Origin: Methanobacteriota archaeon
Lineage (GTDB): Archaea; Thermoplasmatota; Thermoplasmata; RBG-16-68-12; EA-27
Assembly: GCA_016207545.1 (NCBI GenBank)
Contig: JACQPO010000127.1
Coordinates: forward strand, 1 to 7,894
Length of the DNA stretch: 7,894 bases
Reading direction: 5' to 3'
The notes under the pieces were generated by a model. The model was not told where the DNA came from and ran no database searches. It worked only from the letters and a program-made list of their open reading frames with translations. Shown here one piece after another: positions 1-5,804 of this stretch (position 1 is the first letter of the stretch; every line of letters begins with the position of its first letter). The position numbers and the translations under genes are program-made.

Positions 1-623
1 CCCTGCATCCGCGCGACCTCGTCCACGATGCGCGACGCGGACGACAGGTCGACGAGGATCGCCTCGTCCACGCGGTCCAAGGGGCCGTCGACGGGCACGA
101 GGTTCCGCTCCACGATGCGTCCCGCGAGGTCTTGGAACACGTGCGCGACGTTGTCCCCGGACTTCGCGCTCGTGAGCCAACACGGCGCGGACCGCTCGAA
201 GCCGCGCGCCAGCCCGGCGGCCCTCGCCTCCGCGTTCGGGCCGAGGTCGACCTTGTTCATCAGAATCTGCACGGGGATGTCCCCCGCGGTCTGGACCGCG
301 GCGCCGACCCAGAGGTCCATGACCGGGACCGTCTGCTCGTCCGTCACGTCGCACACCGCCAGGATGCCCTGGGCCCCCTGTAGATACACGTCCCGCAGCG
401 GGTCCATGAGGTTCGGCTCCCCCATCGTGTCCCACAACGTCATCGTCACGCGGACCTCCCGTGTGTCGAACAACACGTCCTCCGTCCGCTTGTACACGAT
501 TGCGCCGAGGGTCATCCGGTACTTCTGGTCAAACTCGTTCATCACGTACCGACGGACGAGGCTCGTCTTTCCAACGCCGGGTCCGCCGACGAGCACGACC
601 TTGGCCTTCAGCTCCTCGGTCAC
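1..623 (-). CDS. Ras-superfamily small GTPase (3' end outside window)
   Basis: A Rab/Ras-like GTPase, probably a cytoplasmic or membrane-associated molecular switch. From a GTG start at 623, translation gives 207 residues with all G motifs in order: P-loop GGPGVGKT (about 13-20), switch-I Thr38, DTMG (65-68), NKVD (123-126) and SAK (152-154). The start is supported by GGGAG at 635-631, seven bases upstream. The position equivalent to Ras Gln61 is Glu69, which may mean slow or partner-dependent hydrolysis (inference). After the G domain the protein continues past residue 180 into a probable helical extension cut by the window edge. The N-terminus (LKAKVVLVG...VGKTSLVRR) is nearly the same as that of the divergent GTPase at 887-1709, so the two are paralogues. 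The partner or effector is unknown. Confidence 0.9.
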   Translation of the reverse strand, partial: MTEELKAKVVLVGGPGVGKTSLVRRYVMNEFDQKYRMTLGAIVYKRTEDVLFDTREVRVTMTLWDTMGEPNLMDPLRDVYLQGAQGILAVCDVTDEQTVPVMDLWVGAAVQTAGDIPVQILMNKVDLGPNAEARAAGLARGFERSAPCWLTSAKSGDNVAHVFQDLAGRIVERNLVPVDGPLDRVDEAILVDLSSASRIVDEVARMQ

Positions 624-778
624 AGGATATCTCCCGCGGTGCCAGCGTCCAGACACTTGAAACTGGCTCCGCGATTCTCGCGAGGGATAACGTCTTCGGA
701 TGACGGGAGCCGGGCCAGCGATTGCCATCGCATCGATCGGAGGGGGTGTGTGCACAAGGACCCCTGTGGCGTTCCGCG

Positions 779-813
779 GCCAAATAAGCGCCGAGAACAT
801 GTTCTGATTTGGC
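779..813. promoter_or_regulatory. Nested dyads in the divergent GTPase intergenic region
   Basis: Within the 263-base gap between the two divergent GTPase genes lies a perfect 12-bp palindrome, AGAACATGTTCT (794-805). It sits inside a 7-bp inverted repeat, GCCAAAT (779-785) and ATTTGGC (807-813). The left arm overlaps an AT-rich TTATTTGG read on the minus strand, a possible TATA element for the left GTPase. The position suits an operator acting on both genes, but no regulator is identified. The rest of 624-886 shows no gene. Confidence 0.4.
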
Positions 814-852
814 GTCGCACGCCGTCGAGGGAACCGATAACGAGGGACGAAC

Positions 853-862
853 GTTGAAATAG
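853..862 (+). promoter_or_regulatory. Possible TATA element for the GTPase at 887
   Basis: The AT-rich GTTGAAATAG is centred about 29 bases upstream of the ATG at 887. That is the usual archaeal TATA distance if the transcript is leaderless. No Shine-Dalgarno sequence is visible before this ATG, which fits leaderless initiation. The match to a TATA consensus is weak. Confidence 0.3.
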
Positions 863-886
863 CCGGCAAACCGGACTGCCTGGCCC

Positions 887-1709
887 ATGGGCGCCCTCAA
901 GGCGAAGGTCGTCCTCGTTGGGGGAGGGCGCAGTCGGGAAGACGTCGTTGGTCCGTCGCTTCGTCCTCGACCTGTTTTCGGACGATTACCTGATGACGAT
1001 CGGGGCGAAGGTCATGAAGAAGGAGCTTACGCTCCGCGACGGCGGCACATTATTCCCGATCACGATGACAATCAGGGACATCCTCGGGCAGAAGGGATAC
1101 GCGGGCGTCCAGGAGGCGGGCGTCAAGGGCGCGCAGGCCGTGCTCCTCGTGTACGACGTGACCCAGGACGACTCGTGGCGGGCGCTCGAGGAGTACTGGA
1201 TCCCAATCGTGTGGCGGCTCGTCGGCAAAATCCCACTCGTGTTCGCGGGGAACAAGGTCGACCTCGCACCCGACAAGACGTACACGAAAGACGTGCTCGG
1301 CTACCTTGAGCAGAAGTACGAAGCCCGAGGCTTCCTGAGAAGCACGAAGACGGGCGAGAACGTGGAGGCGACGTTCGACCAGCTCGGCCGCGCCGTGCTC
1401 CGCTCCCTCGACGAACCCGTGACGCGCATCGCGCAGCCAACGCCGCCGGTGAAGGCACCGAGCCCGATCCTGGCGGTGACGGACAAGATCATGACGGACT
1501 TCTGCGCGGGGTTCGGCGGCCTGGAGACGGGAATGAACGTCGTCCGCCAGCAGTTCGAGAAGGCGGGGGTGGACGTGCGGACGCCGACGAAGGAGGGATT
1601 GCTCCGCGTCGTCGACCTGCTCTCGGAAATCGAGAAGAGCGTGAAGCCGCTGGACGTCGTGTCGTCGAACCGGCTCAAGCGGATTTCGTGGATGAAGGCG
1701 CTCCCCTAA
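887..1709 (+). CDS. Ras-superfamily GTPase with C-terminal extension; frameshift in P-loop
   Basis: Small GTPase with an added C-terminal domain. The ATG frame at 887 encodes MGALKAKVVLVG. The remainder of the protein (GEGAVGKTSLVRR onward) is in another frame beginning near 918. Removing one G from the GGGGG run at 920-924 joins them into a 273-residue protein matching the divergent paralogue. In that reconstruction: P-loop GEGAVGKT (12-19), switch-I Thr37 in TIGAK, RDILGQ in place of WDTAGQ (Asp64, Gly67, Gln68), NKVD (122-125) and STK (152-154). A Pro-rich linker near 187 leads to about 75 residues of probable helices of unknown family. Starting at TTG 918 instead would delete strand beta-1, so that start is unlikely. 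The cause may be a sequencing error in the G-run, a real disruption or, least likely, programmed frameshifting. The reading frame is otherwise intact. Confidence 0.8.
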
Positions 1710-1743
1710 TCGGCCCGTGCCGAAACGCTCGATTTGGCGGTGG

Positions 1744-2058
1744 TCAACGAACGCTCGCCGCCTTCCGGATCGTTGCGCGCTCCTCGCGCAGAAACGGAGT
1801 GATGTGGCCATCCGGAATCTCGCGGTCCGCGACGTCGAGGAACGCTAGGGCGCTGTCGTGGTCGCCCGCTTGGTACGCGCGGTACGCGAGGGCGGTGATG
1901 AAATGAGACTTCTTCTTTGAGAGACGAGAATCGTGTGGTTCCACCGCCAGGAGATCCGGAAGTATCGCGAGCGCGCCGCGGTGGTCGCCTCGTTTCGACA
2001 CGCGGTCAATCGACCGAACGAGGGCCTTGAACCGCTCCGCGGTCGAATCTCCGGCCAC
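1744..2058 (-). CDS. Small TPR-like helical repeat protein
   Basis: A 104-residue soluble protein with two tetratricopeptide-like helix pairs, roughly residues 8-42 and 52-83. The second contains the characteristic A..AYQAGDHDSALAFLD pattern and the first RGDHRGALAILPDLL. TPR units bind partner proteins, but nothing here identifies the partner. The start is GTG at 2058; an in-frame TGA lies only two codons upstream, and no clear Shine-Dalgarno sequence precedes it. It converges on the GTPase at 887-1709 with a 34-base gap and is divergent from the exported protein at 2228. A link to the GTPase is possible from position only. The short, charged sequence makes the family assignment tentative, though the open frame and codon texture resemble those of neighbouring genes. 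Confidence 0.65.
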   Translation of the reverse strand: MAGDSTAERFKALVRSIDRVSKRGDHRGALAILPDLLAVEPHDSRLSKKKSHFITALAYRAYQAGDHDSALAFLDVADREIPDGHITPFLREERATIRKAASVR

Positions 2059-2130
2059 GAGGCGTCAACCGAGGGCGGACCTATGAGGTTGGCGGTTCGG
2101 ACAAAGCGTACTTGGTCGGCGATCACACGC

Positions 2131-2151
2131 CGGAAATAAAGGTTGTACAAC
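2131..2151. promoter_or_regulatory. TATA-like element abutting a 10-bp palindrome
   Basis: The minus strand reads CCTTTATTTCC at 2142-2132, a reasonable TATA element for the TPR-like gene starting at 2058. It overlaps by one base the perfect palindrome GTTGTACAAC (2142-2151). A palindrome touching a TATA box in a divergent intergenic region fits a repressor site. There is no direct evidence of a binding protein. Confidence 0.35.
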
Positions 2152-2227
2152 GATCCTCGATCCGCCGCGCGTCCGTTCGATTCGTGTTGGGCAATCGTCT
2201 AGTATTCTCACCGATGGTAGCACGGGC

Positions 2228-3157
2228 ATGCAACGCACAACGATGGGCGCCTTCGTGGCCGTGTTGCTTGCGGCCTCCCTGCTGGCGACCCCCGCCGCCG
2301 CGCACGAACGCACGCTGACGATCGAAACAGAGGACGCTTCTCGGGTGGAAATCCGCTCGGAGAGCGCCGTGGCGAACGGGGAGATCGACTTCAAGTTCCG
2401 AGCGCGGCAGCCGGAGGACTCGAACCGGCCCCGCTTGGCGGTCGCCGCGGAACGAGAGACGGAGAACGGAACGATTGAGGAAGAACTCGAAGTCGAGTTC
2501 GCCGCCACGTTCCGCGAGGTGTTCGAGTTCGAGGACGCGAACGGCAACGGCGTCCAGGATGGAACGGAGCCGCGGCTGTCCACGATCCGGCTCGAGACGC
2601 TGACGTACGACCCGCTCGACGTCGCGGACCGCAGCGTCCAGGGCGAGACGGGCTTCCAGGTCACAATCCAGGGCACCCGCGAGGGATTCACGTTCCGCCT
2701 CGTGGCCACGGTCCTCCCGGCGGACGCGCACGTGAACGGCACGCTCGTGCCCGAACAGGCCGTCAAGGTCGACATCGTGCTCGAAGGCTACCCGTTCGAA
2801 TCGCCGACGAGCCTCCTGGGTTTGGAAGTCGGGGCGGAGTCGACGATCGAGCAGGAGATGGAGTTCGAGGACGAGGACCGCTCCGTTGAGGTGAGCACGC
2901 AGCCGGGCACCGCGTTCTTCCGCTGGGAGCCGGAAGCAATCGTAGACGGGCAGAGCCGACCCGTGCACTCGCAGTGGCGAGCGGACGGACAGCGACTCGT
3001 CCTGTTCTATCCGCACGGAGACTCGATCGTGCACGACCCGCTCCTCGGGTTCGACCTCGGTTCGAACGCCTGGCCGACCGCGGCCGTCCTTGGCGGTGTC
3101 GGGATCGGCGCGGCAGCGATCGGAATCTTCGCGCTCCGTCGCCGTAAGACCGCCTAG
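2228..3157 (+). CDS. Exported, C-terminally anchored acidic protein with EF-hand-like loop
   Basis: A 309-residue extracytoplasmic protein of unknown function. Residues 1-25 form a signal peptide (hydrophobic core then ATPAAA before His26). Residues 284-303 form one hydrophobic segment followed by Arg-Arg-Arg-Lys, predicting a C-terminal membrane anchor with the bulk of the chain outside. The exported part is acidic and beta-rich in appearance. Residues 103-114 (DANGNGVQDGTE) match the 12-residue calcium loop, with Asp1, Asn3, Asn5, Gly6, Asp9 and Glu12 all present. The ATG at 2228 places the signal peptide at the N-terminus; the ATG at 2243 is a possible alternative. There is no obvious Shine-Dalgarno sequence. 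A weak AT-rich stretch at 2199-2207 could be the TATA element of a leaderless transcript. A strong terminator follows the stop. A surface, calcium-stabilised or adhesive role is inference. Confidence 0.82.
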   Translation: MQRTTMGAFVAVLLAASLLATPAAAHERTLTIETEDASRVEIRSESAVANGEIDFKFRARQPEDSNRPRLAVAAERETENGTIEEELEVEFAATFREVFEFEDANGNGVQDGTEPRLSTIRLETLTYDPLDVADRSVQGETGFQVTIQGTREGFTFRLVATVLPADAHVNGTLVPEQAVKVDIVLEGYPFESPTSLLGLEVGAESTIEQEMEFEDEDRSVEVSTQPGTAFFRWEPEAIVDGQSRPVHSQWRADGQRLVLFYPHGDSIVHDPLLGFDLGSNAWPTAAVLGGVGIGAAAIGIFALRRRKTA

Positions 3158-3168
3158 ACTCCCCCACA

Positions 3169-3202
3169 GACGCGGGCCGCACGCCGGCCTGCGTCCCCTT
3201 TT
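3169..3202 (+). terminator. Hairpin plus T-run terminator
   Basis: GACGCGGGCC (3169-3178) pairs with GGCCTGCGTC (3186-3195) over ten base pairs with one G-U pair, leaving a 7-base loop. It is followed by CCC and TTTT (3199-3202). It begins 11 bases after the stop of the exported-protein gene and so most likely ends that transcript. Confidence 0.7.
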
Positions 3203-3466
3203 GCCAGGCATACCGGCCCTGATCCAGGCCCGATAGTTCCGAGACTCCTGAAGTTCGGGGCTGGCCCCAAGTGCTACCAAAGCGGTCTCGCCATCTCGCT
3301 CGGCGAGGGAAGCTATCGTGTGCCAAACCTCCAACATCGCGTCCTTTCCTAGCTTGCCAGGCTCCTTCTTCCACTCCCTGCTGGCCAAGTTCAACTGGTC
3401 GAACTTCTCGTAGCACGTCAAGACCGCCTCGGTGACTCCCGATGGAAGGAAAGTCAAGTCCGCCAT
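3200..3466 (-). pseudogene. Small ORF with undefined 3' end (possible gene remnant)
   Basis: An ATG at 3466 shares its A with the TAA of the zinc-ribbon gene (TAATG), a classic coupled arrangement. The first about 85 residues look like a genuine soluble helical protein (MADLTFLPSGVTEAVL, then charged helices to about NYRAWIRAGMP). The frame then has no stop: it reads through the terminator and antisense to the exported-protein gene as far as 2123, where composition becomes Arg-rich and shadow-like. The true end may therefore have been lost, or a frameshift may separate it. The boundary at 3200 marks where coding character fades, not a stop. Codons are more mixed than in the surrounding GC-biased genes. 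No family is recognised. Confidence 0.35.
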
Positions 3467-3759
3467 TACTGCGTCGACCGCTTTGCGGTCGAGCAACAGC
3501 TCAGACGGGCCATGAGCGGCTCCGTCCGCTTCGAGGACGTTTTCGACCTTCTGCTATGAGGCTTGTCGCGACCGACATATTTGACGGCGAGATCCTCGGG
3601 CAGTCCTACTGCAAAGGACACTCGGTTCCCGCAGCCCCCACATTGCAGTTGAATCCAAATCTCATTTCGATGGGAGGAAAAACCCCAGCGGCTGGAGCCC
3701 TCTCCAGGCACGGCCAAAGGCTTCAGACACTTGGGGCAAAGAGGCGGTCTCACGGACAC
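3466..3759 (-). CDS. Small zinc-ribbon protein, hypothetical
   Basis: A 97-residue protein with two cysteine pairs, CPKC near residues 8-11 and CGGC near residues 42-45, spaced as in a zinc ribbon. These domains usually bind nucleic acid or protein partners. The start chosen is GTG 3759, because AGGAG (3771-3767) lies seven bases upstream. The frame stays open to TTG 3816, so a longer form is possible. The C-terminal third (about 30 residues) is Ser/Lys/Arg-rich and less protein-like than the alternative frame over the same bases, so a frameshift joining this ORF to the one starting at 3466 is also possible. Codon use is mixed, with many T- and A-ending codons, unlike the operon to the right. 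This suggests acquisition or relaxed selection. Confidence 0.45.
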   Translation of the reverse strand: MSVRPPLCPKCLKPLAVPGEGSSRWGFSSHRNEIWIQLQCGGCGNRVSFAVGLPEDLAVKYVGRDKPHSRRSKTSSKRTEPLMARLSCCSTAKRSTQ

Positions 3760-3787
3760 GGCGATGCTCCTACGTCCGCGAGTAGCC

Positions 3788-3894
3788 AAAAGCTTTTCCT
3801 TCGGGGCGAGTGTCAATGTCTAGCGCCCAGCGATGAACTGCGTCCCAGTCCCTTCCGATCCCGGCTTTCGAGTTCCAGAAAGAGTTTCTCTTTC
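3788..3894. repeat. Palindrome and hairpin in non-coding stretch
   Basis: The 10-bp palindrome AAAAGCTTTT (3788-3797) lies upstream of the zinc-ribbon GTG. A perfect 7-bp hairpin, GAAAGAG-TTT-CTCTTTC, occupies 3878-3894. The stretch 3817-4182 contains no supportable gene on either strand and is locally AT-richer than the flanks. These small structures are its main content besides the repeats listed separately. Confidence 0.35.
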
Positions 3895-3992
3895 CTGAAG
3901 CTCGAGAAGAGCAGAAGCTTTTGACCATCGGTCTACCCTACGTTAGAATTCTGCCGGCACGACCGGATCAGATCTCACCTCCATGAACCTTT

Positions 3993-4008
3993 CCTCCTTT
4001 CGAGGAGG
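3993..4008. repeat. 6-bp hairpin with TTCG tetraloop
   Basis: CCTCCT-TTCG-AGGAGG forms a perfect hairpin with a stable UUCG-type loop when read on the plus strand. It precedes the 11-bp tandem repeats by 15 bases. No T-run follows, so a terminator role is not supported. Confidence 0.4.
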
Positions 4009-4023
4009 GCCCTTCGCTTCGAA

Positions 4024-4056
4024 CCTCCTTCGGTCCTCCTTCGGTCTTCCTTCGGT
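4024..4056. repeat. Three tandem 11-bp repeats
   Basis: CCTCCTTCGGT is present twice exactly (4024-4034, 4035-4045) and once with a single change, CTTCCTTCGGT (4046-4056). The array is bracketed by TTCGAA on both sides and by GGGCC (4007-4011) and GGCCC (4063-4067) in inverted orientation. The region encodes no convincing protein. Three copies of an 11-mer without spacers exclude a CRISPR array. Confidence 0.6.
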
Positions 4057-4182
4057 TCGAACGGCCCTGGATCGGCGGCACGCGGCGCGCCCGATACTGC
4101 CTCCGCGAGTCCCCTACGTGGCGCAATTCGCGGGTCCCGACCGTGCGCGTTCAAATAGAGGTAAAACAACGTACCAAACACC

Positions 4183-4309
4183 CTAGAGCCTGTTTCATAA
4201 CCCTGTTGGGGGGCGTTTTCGCGGCAGGGAGAGGCGGATGCCCTCCATAGCAACAGGTTCCGATAGTACCCGGTTGCTGCATTCTGGGGGGTTATGAAAC
4301 CGCTTCTAG
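4183..4309. mobile_element. MITE-like element with CTAG flanks
   Basis: The inverted ends are AGCCTGTTTCATAACCC (4187-4203) and, read on the opposite strand, AAGCGGTTTCATAACCC (4305-4289). They agree at 14 of 17 positions, with 12 consecutive matches. Both ends are flanked by CTAG (4183-4186 and 4306-4309), as expected for a 4-bp target duplication; because CTAG is self-complementary it could also be part of the inverted repeat. The 119-bp interior has no ORF and contains a second pair, CCTGTTG (4202-4208) and CAACAGG (4251-4257). The size, ends and flanks fit a non-autonomous derivative of a DDE insertion sequence that targets CTAG, such as the IS5 group; this family assignment is tentative. 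The right flank supplies the stop codon region of the E1-rhodanese gene. Confidence 0.65.
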
Positions 4310-5778
4310 TACATCGGCTGGCTCGGGTCGACGCGCTCGACCCATGCGTCGATGCCGCCGTCCAGGTTCTTCAGCTTCTGGAACCCGAGTTCGCGCAGGA
4401 ACCGGAGCGCGGTCGCCGACCGCGGCCCCGACTTGCAGTGGAGCACAATCTCGTCCGCCGTACTGAGCTCGTTTACCTTGTACGGCAGCTGGCCGAGCGG
4501 AATCAGCCTCGCGCCCGGGATCCGGTTGATCTGGTACTCCATCGGCTCGCGGACGTCGATCACGACGACGGGTTCCCCGCGGTCCAGCTTCGCCTTCAGC
4601 TCCTCCGGCGCGATCGACCATTCCATCCCCACCTCTTGATCGTGGGGCGAGATCCCGCAGAACGCATCGTAGTCGATCAGCTCCTTGACCGTCGGGTTCG
4701 TACCGCACGCGGGGCAATCCGGGTTCTTCCGCAACTTGAGCTCCCGGAACTTCATCGTCATCGCGTCGAATAGCAGGAGGCGGCCGATGAGCGGCTCCCC
4801 CTTCCCGAGGATGACCTTGATCGCCTCCGTCGCCTGGATGGAGCCCACGATCCCCGGCAAAACGCCGAACACGCCGCCCTCCGCGCAGCTCGGCACGAGC
4901 CCCGGGGGCGGCGGCTCCGCGTACAGGCACCGGTAGCAGGGCCCCTTCTCCGCCCAGAACACGGACGCCTGGCCCTCCCAGCGGAAGATGGACCCGTATA
5001 CGTTCGGCTTCCCGAGCAGGACGCACGCGTCGTTCACGAGGTACCGGGTCGGGAAATTGTCCGTGCCGTCGATCACGACGTCGTACTGCCTCAGGACGTC
5101 CATCGCGTTCTCCGATGTGAGTCGCGTCGCGTGGGTCTCCACCCGCACGTTCGGGTTCACGCCCTCGAGCCGCTCCTTCGCCGCCTGCAGCTTCGGCCGC
5201 CCGACGTCGGATTCCGCGAAGAGGACCTGCCGCTGGAGGTTCGAGTGCTCCACGACGTCGAAGTCCACAAGGCCGAGCCGCCCGACGCCCGCGGCGGCGA
5301 GGTAGAGGCTGACCGGGGCGCCGAGACCGCCCGTGCCGACCACGAGCACGGAAGCCTCCTTCAGTTTCCGCTGCCCCTCGATCCCCGCCTCGGGCAGGAT
5401 GAGGTGGCGGCTGTACCGCTTGATCTCCTCCATCGTGAACGGCAGGTCCCCCGCCTGCCGCCGCGGCGGGGCAATCCGCGCGGCCTGCTGCTGGAGGAAG
5501 GAGCCGCCAGCGATGCTTGGGACGACCGACACACTCGCGCCCGCGGGCACCTCCGTCTCCTCCTTCTTCAGGTACCGGATGTCCTCGTCGTTCACGTACA
5601 CGTTCACAAAGTTCCGCAGCCGTCCATCCTCCCCGTACAGGTGGCGCCGGAGGGCCCCGAAGCGCTGCACGAGCGCCTGTAGGACCTCCTCCACGCGCCC
5701 CGCGGGTAGCTCCACGACGTCGTGTCCGTCCGCGTATTGGCGGAGCGCGGTGGGGATGTACACTTTGACCGTGCCCAT
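4306..5778 (-). CDS. Fused CysO-like sulfur carrier / MoeB-MoeZ E1 / rhodanese
   Basis: A 490-residue three-domain sulfur-transfer enzyme. Residues 1-92 are a MoaD/ThiS beta-grasp carrier closest in motif to mycobacterial CysO (FVNVYVNDEDIRY, then SVVPSIAGG), with Gly91-Gly92 where free CysO ends. Residues 93-112 are a linker. Residues 113-380 form the MoeB/ThiF adenylating domain: GTGGLG (148-153), NLQRQ (180-184), DGTDNF (237-242), CYRC (281-284) and CPAC (355-358) for zinc, and catalytic Cys298 in PSCAEGG. Residues 385-490 are rhodanese with Cys448 in CKSGPRS. The E1 adenylates a carrier C-terminus and the rhodanese persulfide supplies sulfur. AAGGA lies just before the ATG, and a 26-base gap separates the gene from the JAMM gene. 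The stop lies in the CTAG flank of the MITE-like element. Involvement in molybdopterin or tRNA thiolation is also possible. Confidence 0.92.
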   Translation of the reverse strand: MGTVKVYIPTALRQYADGHDVVELPAGRVEEVLQALVQRFGALRRHLYGEDGRLRNFVNVYVNDEDIRYLKKEETEVPAGASVSVVPSIAGGSFLQQQAARIAPPRRQAGDLPFTMEEIKRYSRHLILPEAGIEGQRKLKEASVLVVGTGGLGAPVSLYLAAAGVGRLGLVDFDVVEHSNLQRQVLFAESDVGRPKLQAAKERLEGVNPNVRVETHATRLTSENAMDVLRQYDVVIDGTDNFPTRYLVNDACVLLGKPNVYGSIFRWEGQASVFWAEKGPCYRCLYAEPPPPGLVPSCAEGGVFGVLPGIVGSIQATEAIKVILGKGEPLIGRLLLFDAMTMKFRELKLRKNPDCPACGTNPTVKELIDYDAFCGISPHDQEVGMEWSIAPEELKAKLDRGEPVVVIDVREPMEYQINRIPGARLIPLGQLPYKVNELSTADEIVLHCKSGPRSATALRFLRELGFQKLKNLDGGIDAWVERVDPSQPMY

Positions 5779-5804
5779 TGTCCATTCCTTCTGTGATAAC
5801 GCCG

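Noticed and set aside
28..660. Plus-strand ORF opposite the left GTPase
   Set aside because: It is the antisense shadow of a GTPase with all five G motifs on the minus strand; its product is Ser/Thr/Arg-rich with no domain.
1710..1743. Possible bidirectional terminator between the right GTPase and the TPR-like gene
   Set aside because: Only a 4-bp stem (CGGC/GCCG) is visible and no T-run follows on either strand.
2123..3200. Long minus-strand open frame continuing from the ORF that starts at 3466
   Set aside because: It is antisense to the exported-protein gene, which has a signal peptide, calcium loop and membrane anchor. The antisense translation is Arg-rich and low in complexity, as expected of a GC-rich shadow frame.
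4024..4056. Possible CRISPR repeats
   Set aside because: The units are only 11 bp, directly adjacent with no spacers, and no cas genes are nearby.
4062..4165. Possible tRNA, suggested by GTTCAAAT near 4149-4156
   Set aside because: No acceptor stem, anticodon arm or full T arm could be folded around it by eye.
3975..4253. Minus-strand ORF of about 92 residues across the tandem repeats and the left end of the MITE-like element
   Set aside because: It reads through repeats and hairpins, has no ribosome site or recognisable domain, and its composition matches translated repeat sequence.
4292..5785. A second minus-strand open frame of similar length over the E1-rhodanese gene
   Set aside because: Its product is a Gly/Arg/Pro-rich shadow with no domains, whereas the frame starting at 5778 carries every expected E1, carrier and rhodanese motif.
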